This document shows, in pieces, positions 11,700 through 24,640 of a DNA stretch of 64,000 nt. The position numbers were made by a program, and so were the translations under genes. Within the stretch, counting starts at the first letter, position 1. Each line of letters starts with the position of its first letter. The notes under the pieces were generated by a model. The model did not search any database. It was not told the DNA's origin and saw only the letters and a program-made list of their open reading frames with translations. The stretch is from Polytrichum commune (Eukaryota; Streptophyta; Polytrichopsida; Polytrichales; Polytrichaceae): NCBI GenBank assembly GCA_950295325.1, contig OX485805.1:26587501-26651500 (forward strand), in the 5' to 3' direction.

Positions 11700-12223
11700 G
11701 GGCCGCTTTACACCTAGAGGCCAGGCCGATTCGTTGTGTAAGAGGATTGCAATCCTCACTTGTGATTGGCCAAAAGGCTAAAATCGGCCCCAACCCCTCT
11801 ACACCTAGAGGCCGGGTCGATTTGGTGGTATGAATTCTTTAATCAAAAAATGCATGTTCTGACATGGCCCGAGCTCGTTGAATTGGGTGCACCCAAAATG
11901 GAGGGCCAATTCTTGACCTTGGGGCCAATGTCATATTTCCATTAAAAAAATTTTAAAAGATTTTTTTCAACGAACCAGATCCGTTGAATCTTGCGAAAAT
12001 ATAAGCGGCTCTATGCTAGACTATGCTAGATCTATTGGATTATGCTAGATTTATTGAATCGGCCTGGCTTCTTGGCCCTAAAGCCTTTACATATGGGAAA
12101 ATTGCCCCCGTTATAATCTTATTGTAATGTGTAGTTGAGGCCGGCCTCCAACCCAAAAGGGGCTAAAATTTCATGCAATCGGCCTTAGGGGAATCAGCCC
12201 GGGCTCTAGGTGTAAAGCGGCCC
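11700..12223. mobile_element. PIF/Harbinger-like MITE, 524 bp
   Basis: The termini are inverted repeats: GGGCCGCTTTACACCTAGAG on the left and its complement on the right (CTCTAGGTGTAAAGCGGCCC). The element is flanked by TTA on both sides (11697-11699 and 12224-12226). TTA target duplications with GGGCC-type termini are the signature of PIF/Harbinger (Tourist-like) MITEs. There is no coding capacity. It lies just 3' of the V-ATPase B pseudogene. Confidence 0.9.
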
Positions 12224-12226
12224 TTA

Positions 12227-14084
12227 TTTTGTATTTAGCTTTCGTGTTTTTCAGCGTAGTAACAACAAGTTGTTGATTAGCACAATTGTTGTTACATTAG
12301 TGAATACACTGTCATGGATTTTAGGTGCAATATGTGAGGAAGTAATATGTCAGTAGTGTGTAAAGCTTGATAGTTTTTTAGAGTAAAGGATGAAATAACT
12401 ACCTTGTGGCGTGATGTCAGTATCCATATTTCTTCTTCTAATGCTTTGAAAATCATGTAGCGTCAATGTCCTAATGAGGGGTGGGGGAGAGACCGGTTTT
12501 TATAATAAGAGATTTATTTTTCGTTATATCATGGTTAATTTCCTTTCATAAATTTAATTCTTCCAATGAATTTTGTCTTATTGCAAAGAGCCCAACAAGA
12601 TGAGTCTAATTACATGTTTTTTCTTAACATGGTTGACCTCCATATCCACCACAAAGGATAATGAAGGAATAAAGAGGAAATTTACTATGCAAGGGTCAAA
12701 AGATATAGTTAAATAACTATAAACAACATTAAAATATGCCTAACTACATTTTGTTCTACCTTATTTTTACATAAGATAATTTTCTTGTAACAATTTCATG
12801 CTTTATTATGAACTTTTATAAGTTATGAGGGCTTTTAAGAATCCATATATGTAATATCTTTCCCATTCAAACCTATTAGCATGGTGAATTTATCGAACAA
12901 CCATACGGGATTCTTCAATTTAAGTACCCTAAATAAGCAAAACATGCCTAAATATCTTTTATGAAATCGTACATATATAAATGGGCAAAGAAAACGGCAT
13001 GGCAATTGAATTCCTTATTCCCCACTGGAACTCAAGAGGTGCACTTGGTGTAAAATTTTATAACTATGTGTGCGCAACCAACAATTAAATGTAACTTATT
13101 GTTTTGCTTTCAGTGTTCAACATGAGGGCTATAGTTATGTAATTTCTCAAGATGGGTTGTTTAATGTGACCCACTCTTTACCACGGGTAGGTCACTCTAA
13201 GGCATTTTTGTGCACCACGTGCGGCTGGGGTTTTTTTGTTTTGGGGCTATTTACCTTCAAGGGTTGAATTAAAGCCTCCCTATAATTACTTAAATTTCAA
13301 AAATGGCCCATTTGTTTGCACCCTTCCATTACTTATATTGTCCAAGTCATTGCAATTTTTTGTACTCTATATTTATTTTAAGTAATAAAAGCTAATCTAC
13401 TTCCTAACGCATTGACGAGTGTTAAGGGAAACCATGGAAACAAAGAAGGGTGCAAACAGTAATATCATTGCAAACAAAGTTATGAAGAAAACACATAGGA
13501 GACCATAGCAAATATACTAAACATACCTTCTAGGATCCTTAGCTTCAGCCCCTATATTAATTTTACAAAAAAATAATGGCCCACATTTTATGTTCATCTA
13601 ACTTACTTATAATGGGATTGTCTACATTTAATGGCCCCTTCATTATTTGGAATTCCTTTATAATTTTTATTTCAAATGATTTTAATCCTCTCTATATTAT
13701 GCCACACGTCACTTTTAAAATGCACTGAGTGACCTACCCGTGCTCTTTACTGGAAATATGGGTGTCCAATGTACCTAGGGGGTGGACTCTTTATGGGAAC
13801 CTTAAATGATGTGCGTGGGTCGTTGTTCAATTAAACCCCCTATATACGAGAAATCTATAGAGGAAAACGTATGTAAACATGCTAAAAACATGTGGAAAAT
13901 GAACTCATGTATTTATACTAAGATTTTTGATTTCATGTGATAAATGCCTCTATAACATATACAAACTATACATCATGACTTAAATGATCCTTTGTTATAT
14001 ACAAAATCCACTTTCACTTTTCCAAAGAGAAAGTCATTGAATTTTTTCATTCATAGCATGTAACTCAATGATTGTACCAAACAA
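12227..14084 (+). repeat. Family U scrap followed by R-family repeat, copy 4
   Basis: 12310-12480 is a degenerate relative of 20130-20370 and 31850-32110 (shared AAGCTTGATAGTTTTTT and GCTTTGAAAATCATGTAG). From 12480 (GGGGTGGGGGAGA) R landmarks resume. 13190-13740 is an interruption inside the R text: GACCCACTCTTTA is followed by unrelated AT-rich sequence, and CCCGTGCTCTTTACTGGAAATATGG picks the R text up again. No gene is seen. Confidence 0.6.
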
Positions 14085-17000
14085 TCAAAGATAAGAGCAC
14101 ACACAGTAAGGGGAAGTTTCCAAGTAGGCCGCTCACCCACCTGATTCTATTGTGAATAAGAACAAACACGACCATATGCAAATGGAACCTGGTGGGGTAG
14201 GGTTCATATGTGCCAACTTGCTACTCCCGTCTTCTCAAATTTGACCCGCCTACGAACCTCCTCCTCCCGGTTACCAAGGATGGAATTCTAGACCATCATT
14301 GGTTCTCTCGAGTCATCAATTGGTCTTAATTCTTTAGCGACTGACACTTGTAGGTTAAAAGATTCTTTAGTGGGCTTAACATGATAGTCTAGCGGCTTGT
14401 GTCAATAGCCCTCCACATTCTAGCAGACTGCCTGAATGTGGTTGGATTGCGGCCACAATCAAAAGAGCATAACTAAAGGAAACCTGTGAGAGCTCCAAGA
14501 GCCTTTGGTTTGTAAAAACCTAGAACCCAAATCTAACCTAACAATAAGATGCATGTCAGTCATTGAGGACTATGCCCATATGAAAACAATGGATGAAAAT
14601 GTGAAGTCAATGAAACTTACATGTCTATATTTAATATTGTCTCTCAACTTTAGGGCCCCCTTTTGGATATCTACCTTTGCTTCATTAAATATAATAGCCT
14701 TTTTAGATGTTCACATTTTTGGCGCACAAAACATGTAACAACCAACTAACTCAAACAAATCTCCCTCTAAACAATAGTTTTTGTCAATACCAACTGTTCA
14801 AAACCCTAACCCGGAGCTATAATGTTAGCAATTCCAAGTGCGAAGAGGAAGGCATACAACCCATGCAATTTGTGGATTCAAGGGAATAAGCATGAATCGC
14901 CAATATCCATATCCGTTCACACCCTCTTCTACAAGACTTACGCAATTTGGCAACATTATTGGCCTTGTATCCAATTTCATGGAGACCCATGTATTTTACC
15001 TACATATTCCCCAAGGCACCTATTCATATTTTTTTCCCTATAATTCATCCACAATATAAATCCATATATTCGAGGTATGTATATTTTGACAAAGTCTATT
15101 ACACATACTACCAAATCTTACATGGTGGTGGATTTATGGGGTTGTATCTTTGTACTTGTGGAGTTCAAAACTAAAGACTAAGTGCACCCCCCAAGCATTA
15201 TAATGGTCATGGAGGGCAATGAAGCCGTTGCCTCCACCTCCCTCTCCATTCCATCAAACACAAACAATACATTTATCGTCAATTTTTTCTCCAAACTTTT
15301 GGACCACCTTTTATACCTCTACCGCTACTTTTAAAATCTCAGTAGCATTCTAGTTCTAGAGACTATAATCAGATTTTGCTTCCCCTTCATGTATTATGTT
15401 CATTAATGCCTCAAGGAAAACCCTTTTCTACACTAACGGTAGTTTGTACATGGCATGAAGAGTGCATCCTAGTTGTGAAGCCTACTTACCTTATTATCTT
15501 TCTTCTCTTAGGGCCGGTTTACACTACGGTGGAGAAGTCCACCGGTCATGAAAAAAAGGGCGTTTCTCAATTGTGATTGGTCGAAAATGCAACTCTTGAC
15601 CGGTGGGTGTTTACACTAGTGAAGAAAACAATGGTGGTGAACTTTTCTCATGGATGATAAAATGACATGGCCGCCTACATGGCCGCCTACATGGCGGCAC
15701 TTTTTGGAGTTGGGCTTCTCCGGAGGAGGAGTTTCTTGTCCGGCCTCAAGAGGCCGGACAAGAAACTCCTCCTCCTGAGAAGCCCAACTCAATAAAAATA
15801 TTTTATTGCATTTAATTATTCTCCGGCACATCCACCATTTGCCTCATATAACCATGTCTTGGCCAAGCATTCTTGACCGACCGGAGGCCTTCTCCACCGT
15901 AGTGTAAACCGGCCCTTAATGTGGGCCTTTTAACTTTGAGCTAATTATTTATTGCACCAATTATCTCCTATCCAAATATTAAGAAGCTAAGCACTCTTTG
16001 ACAACAAAGTCCAAACTCTTGAATATGAGGAGAAATCGTGTCATGAGCATCCACTTTAGCTACCAAATTGTGGTTGGGAGACTTTGTACACTCCTTGTTG
16101 GCACACTAGCCTTCTTGGTTGCCGAGCACATTTATTGATGTGGCCTTTGTGAAAGTAATGAACAACTTGATCTTAACTACTGTTTTCTTTATTCTCAAAG
16201 CCACTTTGAATGGCAAGAGCATTGACAATATATCCTCTCAATTGGCAGTATTGAGATTATATTAAGTTGACCTAGAGAAAAACTTGAACGAAACACACTT
16301 GAGTGTCGACCAAGCTTGTGTGGGCCCCACAGGTTGCAAGACGAGAGCATGGAGTGGGAGTGACTTGCGGCAATGTCATGGTGTTGGCTTTTGGCCGCTT
16401 CGAGGTTTGTTACCAAGTGCTCTTATTGACCAAGCAAAACCTTAACATAACAGTGAAGGCATTGGTTGTGCGTCTCCCAGATAATCACCCCTACAATACC
16501 CAAGTCTTTAGCGTTATATAGTTCTTCATTACGGTTTGTATTGGGCAACAATCACCAAGACTAGTGTGGGTCATTCAATTTCATAAATCCCATGCGCCAT
16601 GAATTCTTCCAATGCACAATCACAATGTGCCAAAATAGACGTGTTTCATAATTTTGACATATTCTGGTTGTTGTTGAGCGCATTGTTGCACTTGAAATTG
16701 GTGGCACTAGTAATATCATAGTGTAAAGAAATTTAGCATCACCTTCACTATTTCCCACCCCTCACTATTAGCCCACCTTCACTACTTGGGACATTTAGTG
16801 TAGACCAAAACCTTCAAATATTTACTAAGATAAGTGGGTATAACTAAACTATCCTCGTAAATGGACACCTATGTTTGAGTGACATGTGGTAATGTGTGGA
16901 TCTAAGAACGAGCATAAAAATACATGTGTCTCAACAAAATTGGAGTACGTGCTCAAAAGTTGTTTACAATTCTTAGTGCAATAGAGAACATAAGTGGAGA

Positions 17001-17640
17001 GATCCATATGATCATCTAATGAGGAAAACAATCCTCACTTGACAATGAATAAGATGTTCATACAAGCTCAGTATATCATGAGGATAATGGGTACAAACAC
17101 AATTTGAATTTGCTTAATATCTCCCACTGGTTGCGTGTTTTCATCCCTCCAAGAAGTGGGTGCAAAAGAGAAAAGTGTGTGCTTAAGACCCGCTCACCAA
17201 AATGACTTAAGCGTGTAACAAAATACGAGCTCGAGAAAGATCTAGTCATAGAGAAAGGACGCATGAAGCTGCAGTGGAGATGGATGATAATTGCTCCATA
17301 GTTATATCCACAAACGCATCCATCCATTGCTGGGCTCATTCTGTTGGGATTGGCCGTCAAGTGTAGGAGCATTGAGTTTGAGGAATAACCGGTTGGAGTT
17401 GAAGACTGAGGGAAAATGACCCATCATTTTATGAGGAGCTTATAGAATATGCCTGAAATTAACAATCTAGGAAAACCGGAGGATGTCAACATGTAACCGG
17501 TTGGGCTTGCAAACACTAAGGACCTCAACTGATTATGAATGCTCAAAAATCTCTGCTCCATTCCAGCCCCGTGAATTTTCACATTCGAACGTAGCATCCT
17601 CTTATTTAGCATCCGACATGAAACCACTTTGTGGCTGATT
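14085..17640 (+). repeat. R segment, duplication copy A (partner 46725-49900)
   Basis: Near-identical over more than 3 kb to 46725-49900. Copy A carries a 405-bp MITE that copy B lacks. Copy B keeps about 90 bp (around 47070-47160) that are missing from A near 14450. Both end in the same GGAAAACCGGAGGATGTC segment, a third version of which is at 42780-42950. No gene is seen. Confidence 0.85.
15511..15915. mobile_element. PIF/Harbinger-like MITE, 405 bp, with a central hairpin
   Basis: Termini GGGCCGGTTTACACTACGG and its inverted copy ending at 15915, flanked by TTA (15508-15510 and 15916-15918). The duplicated region at about 48222 has the unoccupied site CTCTTAATGTGGG, which proves the insertion and the 3-bp duplication. 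The first 14 terminal bases differ by one base from those of the MITE at 11700-12223, so one transposase family probably moved both. The centre (15718-15790) is a long near-perfect hairpin built on GAGTTGGGCTTCTC. Confidence 0.95.
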
Positions 17641-18253
17641 CATCTCAATTAAAATTACTTATTTACATAGACCTAGACATGGCATATTTGCCTAATTTTA
17701 TGTAAATGTTTCTAAAGTCTGCCTCAACCAACCTCTTGAAATTAATCAATTATTCGGGATTCTTTTGCCCAACTTGCTATCAACCTACGGTAGGGCTACT
17801 AATTAAATTTTAGGATTAATTACTCTTACTTAATTTGGAAAGAATACTTTCTGATTTATTTGGGATTAATTAGGATTAATCAGAATTAATTAGACATAAT
17901 TACATTAAATCACACTTAATTAGAATAAGTGCGTATGAATATTCTTGAAAGTAGCCAGAATTATCTAAAATATTATAAAATATACATACCACATCAGCAC
18001 ACTAAATTTAAGTGTCATTTTAGAATGACGAAGACAATTTCAAATGGTAAGTCATAAAAATTATAACCTCAATGTTGATGAGGATTTTCTAATTTTTTGA
18101 CTTCCAAGTTAATTACATTCTTGGTTGATGGTTTCACTTCCGGAATGAAATCCCATTTAATGCCTTATTTACTAGGTGGAAGTGCACATATATATTGGAT
18201 TTGAGACCTTGAAGGTGAAGTGCACTCAATATGGGATTTGTAGTCAAGCGGCC
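17641..18253. other. AT-rich intergenic DNA
   Basis: 17690-17790 matches the 8770 and 49970 segments. 17810-17945 is rich in ATTAATTAGGATTAATC-like short repeats. No gene or structured RNA is seen. Confidence 0.5.
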
Positions 18254-18430
18254 TTCAAGAATGGAAGAGCAATGTTTTTTTCGTTTTCGGGCGGGGCGGG
18301 CAGCTATTTTCGGGCGGGTTTGGAAAAAATCCAGGCGGGGGCAGAAATTTCGTGGGAGGGCTGCCCCCGGCCGAATATGGAATCCCTATTAGTTCGTGGG
18401 GGGGGGTACTTAATGTCCCCCGTATGACAC
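18254..18430. other. G-rich segment replacing the 3' end of the Tc1-like gene
   Basis: The plus strand is G-rich from about 18288 (GGGCGGGGCGGGC) through GGCGGGGGCAGAAA to a run of nine G near 18400. It is unlike the AT-rich surroundings. The Tc1-like reading frame on the minus strand loses similarity to the family exactly where this segment starts, so it marks a deletion or insertion breakpoint. Its origin is unknown. Confidence 0.5.
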
Positions 18431-19922
18431 AAGAGGGGTTGAAATGGTACCATTCAATTGTCTTCATGACCCCATCTTCAAGAATGCTAAGATACAAAGC
18501 TTGTGTCATCTTCTTCTCTATCTTGCACATGTAACCCATACAACAAGAAGTCATACAACCCCACACAAAAATTGCACCACCTCCATGTTTAATTGTCTGG
18601 TTCACATGATGAGCTGGTAATCATTCACAATCCCTCACCCAACACCAATCGCAACCCTTAGACTAAAATCCATTGATTCTTGTCTCATTACAAAAAAATC
18701 ACTCTATACCAATCATGGATACTCCAATCTTGCTTACGTTGAGAAAATTCCCACTTGCAACGCAAATTCTTGGCTGTGAGCAACAACTTTTTTTACTTCT
18801 CTATTCACCGAACAGTTGCTTCACGAGATTACATTGGTGCTCACTACCACATTCCCGGGGAGGGCACTCGCGAAAATTTATTAAACCATGTGCGAAAGAA
18901 TGTAGGGTACTTTTTATTCATTTGTGATAAAATTTATACAATTCTTCGATATAATGAAGCACCTCTACAAATACAAAGTTGTGTGTATAAATAAATAAGG
19001 GTACCATATAATGCATCAATTTATCTAATTCTTTCAATCTAAAATAGGGTGGGGAATAGTAGGTAGAGAAAAAAATGTTGAGGCAGAGGTATACAATGCA
19101 TTTTATGATGGTCAATGGATGAAAAACTATCCATTTTGAATCCAAATTCCCGAACGAAAAATTTGGATGAAGAGGGTTTTGGTGTTCTTTGCTTTGTGCG
19201 TTGCCTAGGGTTGCTTGCACCAATGCAACGCTGTTTGTGAGGCAGGATTTGGTGTTGAAGTTCTTGACGTGCATTTTGTGGTTGTGTGTGGTTTTCTGAG
19301 TTCTAGTGGTATGCTTGTGGTTTTCGGAGTTGTAGTAGTAGAATCATTTGATTGTTTCTCTGTGGGCAACCGACGCCGAAGTTTCTCACGATACTGTACC
19401 AGACGAGAGACACTCTGCACAAGAGTCCTATGCGTTGTCATTCATGGGGTCAAATATAAAAATTATAAGGAACATAGGGTACTAGAAACTAGTTGAGTTG
19501 CGACTTTATAAATACAAATAGGGTCATCTAAAATGACAAAATTTAGATTTATCTGTACTAATAGGGTGTAAAGAATTCCAATTTCTTAGATAAATAGCCC
19601 CATGATAAATACCCTTCCGTCGCAGATGGGTTATTAAATACATGTATGAGTGCCCTCCCCGGGACCACATTCAAGTGCTCATTCAAAGCATTCCTTGTGT
19701 CCACCAACTATGATGGCTCTTACACAGGCTCGTTGTTGAGCAAAGGTTAACCCTTCTTGCACACCTTCCTCTAGAAGGCTCCACGTGAGGAACACACTCT
19801 CTACAAATCCTAGAGCACGTAGATTGAGATATACCCACCAATTTTGACACTTCATGTGTGCTACGCCCATGTTGCAACATGGCCATAGCATTCAACCTCT
19901 TCACCTTTGGTAATGCTCTCAT
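18431..19922 (-). pseudogene. Tc1/mariner-like transposase, decayed and interrupted
   Basis: This DDE transposase remnant is read on the minus strand. The N-terminal part (19922-19672) has a helix-turn-helix pattern: AMAMLQHGRSTHEVSKLVG, then ISQSTCSRI, then after a frame change LTFAQQRACVRAIIVGG. The C-terminal part (18853-18431) has HLNVVVSTN, WEFSQRKQDWSIHDWYRVIF and then TIKHGGGAIFVWGCM, the hallmark block of Tc1-like enzymes, followed by YLSILEDGVMKTIEWYHFNP. The last catalytic region is lost at 18430. Several stops and frameshifts are present, and an 810-bp element sits between the two halves. Tc1-type (as opposed to plant mariner) elements are unusual in seed plants. Confidence 0.85.
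18854..19663. mobile_element. 810-bp nested element with 16-bp TIRs and an 8-bp target duplication
   Basis: Left end CCCGGGGAGGGCACTC and right end GAGTGCCCTCCCCGGG are perfect inverted repeats. They are flanked by ACCACATT on both sides (18846-18853 and 19664-19671). Removing the element and one ACCACATT restores continuity of the Tc1-like coding sequence (HLNVVVST motif on the minus strand). An 8-bp duplication suggests hAT, P or Merlin-type transposition, but the termini do not start with the usual hAT CAGGG. There is no credible transposase inside, so it is non-autonomous. Confidence 0.9.
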
Positions 19923-20039
19923 TCACACCTATAAGAGAAAATGTCCTAAGAGACCACACTACTCACCATAAGTGTGAGGAAGAACTTTAGGCGGTGTTGT
20001 GAACTTAATCTTGCAATTGAAGGTGAGCGATGAAAATAG

Positions 20040-20370
20040 TTCCAAAATTGTGTCAATAGACTTAACGATCAATACTCTTCTACATATTGCATGTTGCATG
20101 TTACATGTTGCACAAGGAGGGATTGATGAACATTAGGATGTGCCACTCTGGGGATTGATATTATCAATTATCATGATGTGCTTATTGTTGCAACAAATAG
20201 CCATGACAAGTGGAAGATGTATGTAAAACTTGATAGTTTTTTCAGATTTTGGCGTGATCTACTTCATAAACTTTGGTGCTTTTGGAATGAAATAAGTACG
20301 TAGTGGCGTGAAGTCGGTAACCATTTTTTTTCCCTAGTGCTTTGAAAATCATGTAGATTCATTGGTTTAA
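20040..20370 (+). repeat. Family U remnant (partly coding, unrecognised)
   Basis: Aligns with 31850-32110. Fragments of a shared protein read through in pieces: KLDSFFRFWRDLLHKLW here, and VKLDSFLRLW plus LLDVLWSEVVGRWREVGN there. This copy is broken by stops. The source protein is not recognised. Confidence 0.45.
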
Positions 20371-23300
20371 GGAGGGGTGGGGGACGAACTTGGCTTTTAT
20401 AATAAGAATTTTATTTTTCAATATATTATGGTTACTTGCCTTTGAAATATCTTACTCTTCCAATAGATTTTGTCTCCTTGAAAATAGCGCAACAAGATAA
20501 GTCTAATTAAATTATCTCTCAACATGGTTGACCTCCATATTCATCATAAAGGCTAATGAAGGTGTAAAGAGGAAATCTATTATGCAAGGGTCACAAGATA
20601 TAATAAATGTTTATGAACATCAATAAAAATAAGCCTAGTTACATTTTATTATACCTTAATTTTACTTGAGATAAAAAGATTGTAACAATTTTATGCTTTA
20701 ATATAAATTTATTATAATTTGCGAGAGCCTTTAAAGATCCATTTATCTCAAGATTTTCCAATTCAAACCTACTAGCATGATGAATTTATCTAACAACCGT
20801 ACAAGTCTCTTCAATTTTAAGTTTCGAATAAGTAGACATACCTTAATACCTTTCATGTCTTATCAAAGAAGATATATACACATGTATATGGGCAAAGAAA
20901 ATGGCATGGCAATTGAACTCCTAATTCCCCACTAGAACTCGGGTGGTGCACTTAGTGTATATTTTTATGACTACTCGCGTGCAACCAACAATTGAATGTA
21001 GCCTATTATGTTGCTTTTAGTGTTTATGAAGAGGGCTATACTTAAGTAATTTCTCAAGAAGGGTTGTTTGATGTGACCCACTCTTTATTGGCAATATGGC
21101 AGAGTCCAATATAGTTGGGGGATGAACTCCTCTTGGGAAACTTAAATGATGTGCGTGGGTCACATCATTAAACTATGAGATTAAGCCCCCTTATCCATGA
21201 GAAATGTATAGAGGAAAACATATGTATACGTACTAAGCGCATGCTTAGAATGAACTCATGTACTTAAAATAAATGTTTCTTTTTATGTGAGAAATGCCTG
21301 CACTACATACATACACTATACATCATGACTTAAATGATACTTTATTACATATAAAATCCACTTTCACTTTTGAAAGAGAAAGTCGTTCAACGTTTTTCAT
21401 CCATAGCATGTAATTGAATGATTGTACAAAACAAACAAAGAGAAGAGCACATACAATAACAGTGAGTTTCCAATTAGGCCGCTTGCCCACGAGATTCTAT
21501 TAGAAATAAGGACAAACCCGCCCAAAGGTAGATGGAGCATGGTGAGGTAGGGTTCGTATGTGCCAACTAGATACTCCCATCTTCTCATATCCATACCCAC
21601 CTACGAACCTTTTCCTCCCGGTTACTAAGGATGGAGTTCTATACCATCATTAATTCTCTTGAGTTTTCAACTGGTCTTAATCGTTCGGTGACCTACACTT
21701 GTAGGTCAAAAGATTCTTGAGAGGGTGCATGGAAGTCTAATGGCGTTTGTCCACAACCCTCCATATTCTAGGGACCACCATAATGTGGTTGGATGGTGGC
21801 TTGTTCTTAACTACATGAGAAAACACTCTACCAACTGTTATCTAGAATCAAGTGGGTGAGCGGCCTACATGGAAACTCAGCTTAACTTAGCGACAACCTA
21901 GAGAGCAGAAATAAAGGAAGCCCATGAGAGCTCCAACAACCTCTAGTTTGTGAAAACCTAGAACCCAAATCTAACATGATAAGAAGACACATGGTAGTCA
22001 TTGAGGACCATGACCATATGAAAACAATGGATGAAAATGTGAAGTGGATGAAACTAACACATTTATTGTTATTTTTGTCTCTAAACTTTAGGGCCCCCTT
22101 TTGTACATCCACCTTTGCGTCATTAAATATAATGACCTTTTTAAATGTGCACACTAGAGAAAAATAATACTTCTCCCTTATGTGTATTATGTACACTAAT
22201 GCCTCGAATAATACCCCTTCATACACTCACGTTAGTTTGTACGTGGTATGAAGAGTCCATCCCTTGGGCCAATATATTGGCTCTTAGTTACTGAAACTAT
22301 TATTTTTTATTTTTTTATTTTTTTTAAATTTCATAAATTTTGGGGCAAAGAACATGTAACAACCAACTAATTCAACAAATCTCTCTCTAAACAAGAATCT
22401 TTTCACAAACCAACTCTTTAAAACTCTAACATGGAGATATAAGCTTAGCAGTTCCAAGTGCGAAGAGGAAGGCATACAAAACATGGAATTTGTGGATTCA
22501 AGGGAATAAGCCAGAATCGCCAATGTCCATACCCATTCACACCCTCTTCTTCAAGACTTACGCAATTTGGCAACATTATTGGTCTTGTATCCAATTTCAT
22601 TGAAACCCATGTATTTTCCCTACAGGTTCCCCAAGACACCTATTCATATATTTCCCTATAATTCATCCACAATATAAATCCATATTTCGGGGTATGTATA
22701 TTTTGACAAAATCTATTATGAACACTACCAAATCTAACATGGTGGCGGATTTATGCTGTGGTATCTTTGAAGTTGTGGAGTTCAAAACTAAAGACTAAGT
22801 TGCAATTGAATTTTTAATTTGTGCCAAAAAAAGAAAACTAATACTAGGTGCACCCCCCATGCATTGGAATGGCCACGGAGGGGGTTAATGAAGACGTTGC
22901 CTCCATCTCCCTCTCCCTCTCCATTCCATCAAACACAAACAACACATATATCATCAATTTTTTCTCTAAACATTTGGACCACCTTTTATACCTCTATCAC
23001 TACTTTTGACATCTCAATAGCATTTTAATTTTTAGAGACTATACTGAAACATTACCTCCCCTTCATGTATTATGTTCATTTATGCCTCAAGCAAAACCCC
23101 TTTCTACACTCCTGGTAGTTTGTACATGGGATGAAGAGTGCATCCTAGTTGTGAAGCCTACTTACCTTACTCTCTTTCATCTCTTAGTGTGGGCCTTATA
23201 ATAGATTAAACTAATTATTTATTGCACTTGAGCACATTGTTGCACTTGAAATTAGTGGCACTAGTAATATCCTAGTGTAAAGAAATTTAGTATCACTTTC

Positions 23301-23990
23301 ACTATTTCCCACTCCTCACCATTAGCCCACCTTCACTGAGTGGGAAATTTAGTGTAGACCAAAACCTTCAAATATTTAATAAGATAAGTGGATTTTAATA
23401 AACTGTCCTCGTAAATGGGCACCTATGTTTGAGTTACATGTGGTGATGTGTGCATCTGAGAATGGACATAAAAAGACATGTGGCTCAAAAAACTTGGAGT
23501 ATGTGGTCAAAACTTGTTAACCATTCTTAGTTCAATAGAGAACAGAAGTGGAGAGATCCATATGATCATGCAATGAGGAAAACACTATTCACTTGACAAT
23601 GAATAAGATGTTCAAATGAGCTCAGAATATCATGATTAGGGAAATGGGAAATGGACACGATTTGAATTTCCTAACTATCTCGCACTAATTACGTATTTTC
23701 ATCCCTCAAAGAAGTGGGTGCAAGAGCGAAAAATGTGTGCTTAAGACCCGCTTACCTTATAATGACAGAGAGTGTAAAAAACTACGATCAGGAGAAAGAT
23801 CTAGTCATGGAGAAATGACCCATGAAGCTGCAGTGGAGATGGATGATAATTGCTCAATGCTTTCATCCACAAACGCATCCATCCATTGGTGGACTAAGTC
23901 TGTCGGGATCGGCCGTGAAGTGTAGAGCATCGTCGCCAAGTTTGTGAATTGTCGGTAAACATTCGTGAATGAATTGGTCATGGAGAGACG
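20371..23990 (+). repeat. R-family repeat, copy 5
   Basis: 20371-21280 is a close paralogue of 10230-11140. 21300-22800 parallels 14000-15200, and 23220-23960 parallels 16680-17350 and 1420-2100. All are in plus orientation. Short ORFs at 21976-22226 and 22458-22661 are repeat text. No gene is seen. Confidence 0.75.
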
Positions 23991-23999
23991 GGATGAAGT

Positions 24000-24640
24000 T
24001 CAAGCTCAAGCTCAAGCTCAAGAGTATGTGACGAGAGTTTTGTAGGGAAGTTATGTGCTCACAAGCTGATGAATTAGTCGGAGAAATATTGTCGGAGACC
24101 TGGCGGAGTTCTCAGAATCTATCGTAGTTGCAGTTCCAACAGGTTGAGGAAGAGAGGTGACTAAGATTGGAATTCTGGGACGTCCAAGTAATTATGTAGG
24201 AATTTCATTGCTCACAAATGGATGCACCTCAAATTGATGTGTTCTGGAAAATTGGGTATTAGATTCCAGTTGCACATAATGAGATTCTGAGTTTTCTTCA
24301 TTTAGGGATGTGATCAGGAAATTGGATTCGTGGAACATACAAGTTGATGCATCTGTTGAATCTTGTGCAGATGAAGTGGTGGAGTTGGACCTTGAAATTA
24401 TAGTTGCGGGCGAAGAAGTTGAGGGATCGAGGTATATATGAGAAGATTAGAATTGTGAGCCATCTTCTTTGTCAAATTTTAACTGCTCACAAGTTGATGC
24501 ATCGGCTGAGGTTTGCTCTGAAAACTTTGGAATAAGATCGCGGTTGCAGGCTGTGTTTCATTTAGAAGATCAAATTTTTTGGGACATCAGAAAATTGGGG
24601 TTGCGGAACATTGTCTATGGCTGGGCTATGGCTAGAAAAC
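24000..24640 (+). repeat. Family U repeats (degenerate, coding-like)
   Basis: Contains three related blocks that each start near CTCACAAGTTGATGCA or a variant (about 24208, 24315, 24480). Two share GAAAATTGGG..TTGCGGAACAT-like text. The middle one is open over about 40 codons (DVIRKLDSWNIQVDASVE, then CADEVVELDLEIIVAGEEVE), following a TTTAG that could be an acceptor. Paralogues lie at 36130-36440, 38360-38580 and 31760-31830. A short TCAAGC hexamer run is at 24000-24022. I do not recognise the protein. Confidence 0.45.

Noticed and set aside
14505-15174. Chain of 60-77-codon ORFs, repeated at 47222-47889
   Set aside because: Part of the duplicated R segment; adjacent frames, no domain, and indels between copies break them.
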